Assembly: GCA_013166835.1 (NCBI GenBank)
Contig: JABLTI010000001.1
Location: 1 to 64,000, forward strand
Length of the DNA stretch: 64,000 nucleotides
Reading direction: 5' to 3'
Source: Promethearchaeati archaeon
GTDB lineage: Archaea > Asgardarchaeota > Heimdallarchaeia > JABLTI01
Below are positions 59,142-64,000 of the stretch, in pieces. The translations under genes were made by a program, and so were the position numbers. Numbering within the stretch: the stretch's first letter is position 1; each line of letters opens with the position of its first letter. The notes under the pieces were generated by a model. That model did no database searches and was not told the origin of the DNA. It saw only the letters and a program-made list of their open reading frames with translations.

Positions 59142-60824
59142 TTAGAAGTCGTCCATACCAGGCATACCGCCAGGCATTCCACCGGGCATTCCACCGGGCA
59201 TTCCACCAGGCATACCGCCAGTAGATTTAGCAGCAATAATATCATCAATTCTCAAGATCATTTGAGCGGCTTCACTAGCAGATGAAATTGCTTGTCGGGC
59301 AACACTAACAGGTTCAAAGATTTTTAATTTAACCATGTCTGTTGGTTTTCCGGTTTCTAAGTTTACACCAGCAGTGTCAGAACCTTTGTCGTGTGCAGCT
59401 CTTAAAGCAACGAGAGCATCGATAGGATCAAGACCAGCATTCTCAGCTAATGTTCTTGGAATAATTTCAAGTGCTTCAGCGAATTTCTCAACAGCGAGTT
59501 GTTCTCTACCAGCTAGAGTGTTGGCGTAGACCTTCAACTTTCTAGAGAGATAAATTTCAGGTGCACCACCACCAGGAACGACTAATCCATCTTGGATTAT
59601 GTTTCTGATGACACAAAGAGCATCATGAATGGATCGCTCAGCTTCATCAACGATTAAATCGCTACCACCACGAATCAAAATGCTGACACTTTTAGGATTT
59701 GGACAACCTTCTACGAAAATGAAGTCGTCATCACCGATTTTACGTTCTTCAACAACACCAGCTTGTCCCAAATCTGACTTATCAACACCTTCAATTCTAG
59801 TGACGAGCTTTGCACCAGTAGCCATGCTAAGTTTTTCCATGTCGGATTTTTTGATTCTGCGAACTGCAATAACACCTTTTTTAGCTAAGAAGTGTTGAGC
59901 AAGGTCGTCAATACCTTTCTGGGAGAGAATGACGTTAGCACCAGTTGCAATAATCTTATCAACCATGTCTTCAATCATTTGTTGTTCTTGGTCGAGGAAA
60001 GACTTCATTTGATCGGGACTTGTAATATTGATTTTAGCATCGAATTCAGTCTTGGTGACTTCTATAGCAGCATCAATAAGCATAATTCTAGCATTTTCAA
60101 TTTTCTTTGGCATGCCTGAATGAACTACGCTTTTATCAAGAATAATACCCTTGATAAGTTCGGTTTCCTTGATAGATTCACCTTTCTTTTTCTCAACTTT
60201 TACATTATCAATATCACAAACCTTCTTGTTATCCTCATCAACAGTGACTTGCAGAGCCGCATCAATAACAAGATTAGCAAGGTACTCGCTGTGACCTGCA
60301 ATAACTTTACTGCCCATAGAAGTGCGAACACTTTCTTTGAGCATGGAACGGTCAGTAATATCAACCTTAATGGCCATTTTATCCAAATGGTCTAAGGCAT
60401 GACTAGTAGCTTTACGATACCCATCAACGATAATGCTAGCATGAACATCCTGAGATAATAACTCCTCAGCTTGCTTCAATAATTCACCAGCAATGATGAC
60501 AACAGTAGTTGTCCCGTCGCCAACCTCATCATCTTGAACTTTCGCTAATTCAACGACGAATTTGGCTGCTGGGTGTTGAATTTCCATTTCCTTAAGAATG
60601 GTAGCACCATCGTTAGTAATCACAACATCACCGAAGGAATCAACAAGCATCTTGTCTAGACCTTTTGGTCCAAGAGCTGATCTGATTGCTTCTGCGATAA
60701 CCTTTGCTGCAGCAATATTGTTTTGCTGAGCATTTCTTCCTTGGGTCCTTTCAGTTCCTTCTCTTAAGAGGAGGACTTGCTGACCACCTATATTTACGAG
60801 ACTCATTTTATTTTGATTCTCCAA
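59142..60824 (-). CDS. thsA: thermosome subunit (group II chaperonin)
   Basis: [45 protein letters not shown]-terminal GGM repeats. Confidence 0.97.
   Translation of the reverse strand: MENQNKMSLVNIGGQQVLLLREGTERTQGRNAQQNNIAAAKVIAEAIRSALGPKGLDKMLVDSFGDVVITNDGATILKEMEIQHPAAKFVVELAKVQDDEVGDGTTTVVIIAGELLKQAEELLSQDVHASIIVDGYRKATSHALDHLDKMAIKVDITDRSMLKESVRTSMGSKVIAGHSEYLANLVIDAALQVTVDEDNKKVCDIDNVKVEKKKGESIKETELIKGIILDKSVVHSGMPKKIENARIMLIDAAIEVTKTEFDAKINITSPDQMKSFLDQEQQMIEDMVDKIIATGANVILSQKGIDDLAQHFLAKKGVIAVRRIKKSDMEKLSMATGAKLVTRIEGVDKSDLGQAGVVEERKIGDDDFIFVEGCPNPKSVSILIRGGSDLIVDEAERSIHDALCVIRNIIQDGLVVPGGGAPEIYLSRKLKVYANTLAGREQLAVEKFAEALEIIPRTLAENAGLDPIDALVALRAAHDKGSDTAGVNLETGKPTDMVKLKIFEPVSVARQAISSASEAAQMILRIDDIIAAKSTGGMPGGMPGGMPGGMPGGMPGMDDF
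59160..59221. repeat. tandem GGMP-encoding repeat at the thermosome C-terminus
   Basis: Repeated 12-bp unit ggcattccaccg/ggcataccgcca, encoding [22 protein letters not shown]. Confidence 0.85.
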
Positions 60825-60940
60825 TTTTTTTAAAATTTGATTTTTTATTTTGCTTATCTTTCTCAGTAAGCGATTTTCTGGTGATTTGTATTGATATTTA
60901 AATCTTACGTAGACTATTCATTTCAAAAAAGAATGATTGC

Positions 60941-61543
60941 TTAGGTTGTTTTCTTTGCGAAAATCCAGTATTGTATTTCTCCACCTAGTTTCAATACTCC
61001 TTCAAATATTATTTCAAACCCCGTTTCTTTGACAAAAGCTAAAGTCTTTTGCGGATTATTATTGCTCCAGAGCATGGGTTCTCCAAAGAACTCACTCATT
61101 CCTTCGGATTCATATATTCCAGTGTTTATAACTAATATGCCATTGTCCTTTATCATTCGATGAAAATTCCTAAGGATAAATGAATGATCTACTCTTGGTA
61201 TATGCCAGAGAGTATAAACACATATAATTCCATCAAAAGAATTATCTGGAAAATCCAAAGTGAGGATATTTTTTTGATAAAATGAACCTTCTGGAATATT
61301 TTGTTTTGCTAATTCAATCATCTTCTTGGATATATCAACACCAGTTACTTTGAATCCTTTTTTTGCTAGAAATTCCGAAACAGGTTTTCCGACACCGCAG
61401 CCAGCATCTAGTACCTCTCCTGAACTAGGTAGTAATTTGGCAAATTTTTCTAATTCATTTTTGAATTTCTCATTATCTCGGAAGTTATGATATTCTTCTC
61501 CCATTTTATCATAACTTTCTTCGATGGTTTTGAAGATGTTCAT
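60941..61543 (-). CDS. SAM-dependent methyltransferase
   Basis: GEVLDAGCGVGKPVSEFLAKKGFKVTGVDISKKMIELAK. Start taken at MNIFKTIEESYDKMGEEY. Confidence 0.85.
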   Translation of the reverse strand: MNIFKTIEESYDKMGEEYHNFRDNEKFKNELEKFAKLLPSSGEVLDAGCGVGKPVSEFLAKKGFKVTGVDISKKMIELAKQNIPEGSFYQKNILTLDFPDNSFDGIICVYTLWHIPRVDHSFILRNFHRMIKDNGILVINTGIYESEGMSEFFGEPMLWSNNNPQKTLAFVKETGFEIIFEGVLKLGGEIQYWIFAKKTT

Positions 61544-61653
61544 AATTAACTGATAGTGAAAAATACTCAAATGCTTATTTATTAACAAACTAAATTTCTG
61601 AGGTATTAAAACATTAGAAAAAAAATTGAATGAGAAAACTGCTCTCATTTCTA

Positions 61654-62520
61654 TTATCCAAAATCTGCTACTATGGCAATTGCTGAAGGACCAACATGAG
61701 CAGTAATAGCTGCTCTAGTTTGTACAATTCTCATTTCTTCTTTAGTTGTTATATATTCTTTCAAATGAGTTTCTGCTTGATTCTTCAACTTTTCATTAGT
61801 AGCATACACTAGAGCTATTTTTCTTGGAAAGCGTTTTCCATCATTTGTTACAAGTTTTGTAATTTTTTCTAAACCTTCCTTAATACTCCCAATAGCACCT
61901 ACTGGCTCTAAGGATCCATCTTCCGCTGTTCTTATTATTACCATTTTCCGAAGAAGTCTTGCTGCAAGGTATCTTGTTAAACTAATTCTTCCACCGCGAT
62001 AGAGATACTTTAATGATGGGATAAGAAGAAAGGAAAAAATATTCTTCACTAGTTTCTCTAAATGAGTAGTAATTTCTTTCGCAGATTGCCCCTTTTTTAT
62101 TAAATCTATAGCTTCTTCAATCAGGAATCCCTCAGCGTAAGAAGCATTCTTAGAATCAATTATATGTAATGTTACATCTTGTTGGGTTGATTTTATATTT
62201 TTACTTGCGACATTTATACTATTTAGAGTACCACTTAATGCTCCGCTAATACAAATCACAATAATATCCTTCTTCCCTTGTTCTATTAATTTTTCAAAAG
62301 CTTTATAGAATTCTTGTGGAGTGGGTTGAGAAGTTTTTGGTAAGAAATTCTTATCTATTTCATAATTATTATAGTGCTTTTTGAAATCATAATCTCTAGT
62401 TTCTTTGAAAGATTTGTCTTCATTGATTATCGTTAAAGGGACAATTGTAACTTCATTCTTATCTGCATATTCCCAAGTAATATCTGAAGCACTATCTGTC
62501 ACAATTCCTATTTTATTCAT
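61654..62520 (-). CDS. DegV-family protein
   Basis: VTDSASDIT, TSQPTPQEFYKAF, LKYLYRGGRIS, AAITAHVGPSAIAIV. Confidence 0.88.
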   Translation of the reverse strand: MNKIGIVTDSASDITWEYADKNEVTIVPLTIINEDKSFKETRDYDFKKHYNNYEIDKNFLPKTSQPTPQEFYKAFEKLIEQGKKDIIVICISGALSGTLNSINVASKNIKSTQQDVTLHIIDSKNASYAEGFLIEEAIDLIKKGQSAKEITTHLEKLVKNIFSFLLIPSLKYLYRGGRISLTRYLAARLLRKMVIIRTAEDGSLEPVGAIGSIKEGLEKITKLVTNDGKRFPRKIALVYATNEKLKNQAETHLKEYITTKEEMRIVQTRAAITAHVGPSAIAIVADFG

Positions 62521-62718
62521 AATTTACAAGTCCATTTTTGATTTTTTTATCGATGGTTAGTATAGTTAGGAATTGTATAAAAATCTGAACAATTTAACTT
62601 ATTAATGTATAAGAAGTAAAACTGTGAATTAAAAATTTTTTTAATTTTTACGCACGATAGATTAAACCGTTTATTAATTCTTAATTGATTCCAAAGTACT
62701 TAAAATCTAATTGATTAT

Positions 62719-63093
62719 TCATCTTAGAAATTCCTGTAAATTGGTTTTATCAACGCTAATTTTCGGTATCTTATTCAGAAGTTTCTTAGCAATTTCCGCT
62801 AGAATTTGTTTTACTCTATCTGTTTTCTCAATATCTAGTCCAGGATATATTCGAATAACAATACCATCTTCACGGTTATTTATCATTGCGAGAAAACCAA
62901 TTTTGTTACCATTTTGAATTGCTAATGATTCAATTAAAATCGATTGCTTATTTTTATCTAAATAATGATTTGTCGTTTTTAGAAGTCCATCCGGCAGTTT
63001 AATCATTATGTCTTCTAAAACATTAAATGACTTTTCAGAATCTATATCTCCAGTTAAAACTACATGTGGCATTTCTATCACTTTGTAACTCAT
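62719..63093 (-). CDS. hypothetical protein (124 aa)
   Basis: ORF with ATG. No recognised motif. Confidence 0.5.
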   Translation of the reverse strand: MSYKVIEMPHVVLTGDIDSEKSFNVLEDIMIKLPDGLLKTTNHYLDKNKQSILIESLAIQNGNKIGFLAMINNREDGIVIRIYPGLDIEKTDRVKQILAEIAKKLLNKIPKISVDKTNLQEFLR

Positions 63094-63132
63094 TTCTTTT
63101 CTATTTAATTAAAACAAAAAAATGAAAAGAAA

Positions 63133-63981
63133 TTATGTAGTTGCACTACTTTTTCTTTTCGTGAGTAATCTATAGGATGAAAACCCAATTAGAATTACAA
63201 TTAATCCTATACCTATTCCTGCTGCAAGAACAACTCCTAGTAAGAATCCATCTTGGACTCTTTTTACTATTATTCCAGTTAATGCCCAGACAACGATTAA
63301 GCTATAAGCAATATCATTTCTGAAAAATAGCATTAGAAGTGTTATAATTGTAGCAACAGATATCACTATTATTGTCCAGAATACTTGCCAAAATTGTGTT
63401 GGGGCAATCACTGTATCCCAACCTAGATCTACAAGTGTAGCAGTCACATTTGCAACAGTAGCAATAGTAATCCATCCAAAATAAAGGCTGATTGGTACGT
63501 GGATAAACCATTTTTCTTTAGACGAAGCTTCATCATTCCTTCCTATACGTAATCTAAGATACATTGCTAATAGTGATCCAAATAGAACCAACATAGCAAT
63601 TAAGGAAACAAATACTGGAAATGGCCCGTTAACTAATGGTGGATTGGATTGATAATGCCAGAAGAAAATCCACGAAATATTCGCTATAGAAGCAATAATA
63701 AATTCTATCCCAAATTTATCGAGAAACTCTGGTGGCTCTTGATCCTTTACAAACCAAGACTTAATACTATAGATTGTGAGGGCAATCAAACCTATGTAAA
63801 TAACATTCCATACAAGAAAGGTTATTCCCCAAGGTACAAACAGATTAGGAAGTCCATCAGACAAGGTTCCTGGATCGACGTTATTGATAAAGTTGAAAGC
63901 AGAAAGTAAATTGATAACTAAAGTACCAATGACACCTAATAGAATTCCTATTTGTAAGAATACTCTTCCGATTTTATTCAT
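63133..63981 (-). CDS. TspO/MBR-related (tryptophan-rich sensory-like) membrane protein
   Basis: Multi-TM protein with FVPWGITFLVWNVIYIGL, NISWIFFWHY, PISLYFGWITIATVANVTA. Confidence 0.6.
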   Translation of the reverse strand: MNKIGRVFLQIGILLGVIGTLVINLLSAFNFINNVDPGTLSDGLPNLFVPWGITFLVWNVIYIGLIALTIYSIKSWFVKDQEPPEFLDKFGIEFIIASIANISWIFFWHYQSNPPLVNGPFPVFVSLIAMLVLFGSLLAMYLRLRIGRNDEASSKEKWFIHVPISLYFGWITIATVANVTATLVDLGWDTVIAPTQFWQVFWTIIVISVATIITLLMLFFRNDIAYSLIVVWALTGIIVKRVQDGFLLGVVLAAGIGIGLIVILIGFSSYRLLTKRKSSATT

Positions 63982-64000
63982 ATTAAATCACTATATCTAC

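Noticed and set aside
59160-59221. Tandem repeat at the thermosome C-terminus considered as a novel repeat
   Set aside because: GGM-type C-terminal repeats are a known feature of chaperonins.
62620-62660. AATTAAAAATTTTTTTAATTTTT palindromic AT stretch
   Set aside because: Low-complexity AT-rich sequence expected by chance in intergenic DNA. At most a T-tract terminator.
1-64000. CRISPR arrays, transposases, integrases, toxin-antitoxin or phage-defence genes
   Set aside because: No spaced direct-repeat arrays and no recognisable mobile or defence proteins in any ORF. The RHH protein has no adjacent toxin-like partner.

Overview
This is an AT-rich archaeal chromosomal window. The archaeal assignment rests on SRP19, a Gar1-like protein, a group II chaperonin/thermosome, a TATA-box-like promoter and an archaeal-type HypA. 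An Asgard-like lineage is possible but cannot be shown from this sequence. About 54 protein-coding genes are supported. Recognisable blocks are: an arsenic-type cassette (ArsM-like, tandem retropepsin, ArsR-like); two tandem giant receiver/PAS/GAF proteins without a kinase domain; a heterodimeric ABC exporter divergent from a duplicated-domain ribbon-helix-helix protein; a glycan/lipid-linked sugar island (about 23.9-38.1 kb); SRP19-Gar1; a gcvPA-gcvPB-NAD kinase-like cluster; two tandem zinc-ribbon site-2 proteases; and the thermosome. I found no rRNA, tRNA, CRISPR array or transposon. The observations most worth follow-up are: (1) a self-contained transcription unit encoding two related 28-aa basic micropeptides, with TATA box, strong Shine-Dalgarno sites and a terminal hairpin (41.4-41.7 kb); (2) 9-bp iteron-like repeats in two 25-bp copies between the tandem-RHH gene and the ABC exporter (14.63-14.71 kb); (3) a candidate structured non-coding RNA with several nested, stacking helices (47.66-47.79 kb); (4) a 30-bp near-palindrome immediately upstream of the first giant receiver/PAS/GAF gene. 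All functional calls come from reading motifs by eye. No database search was run.
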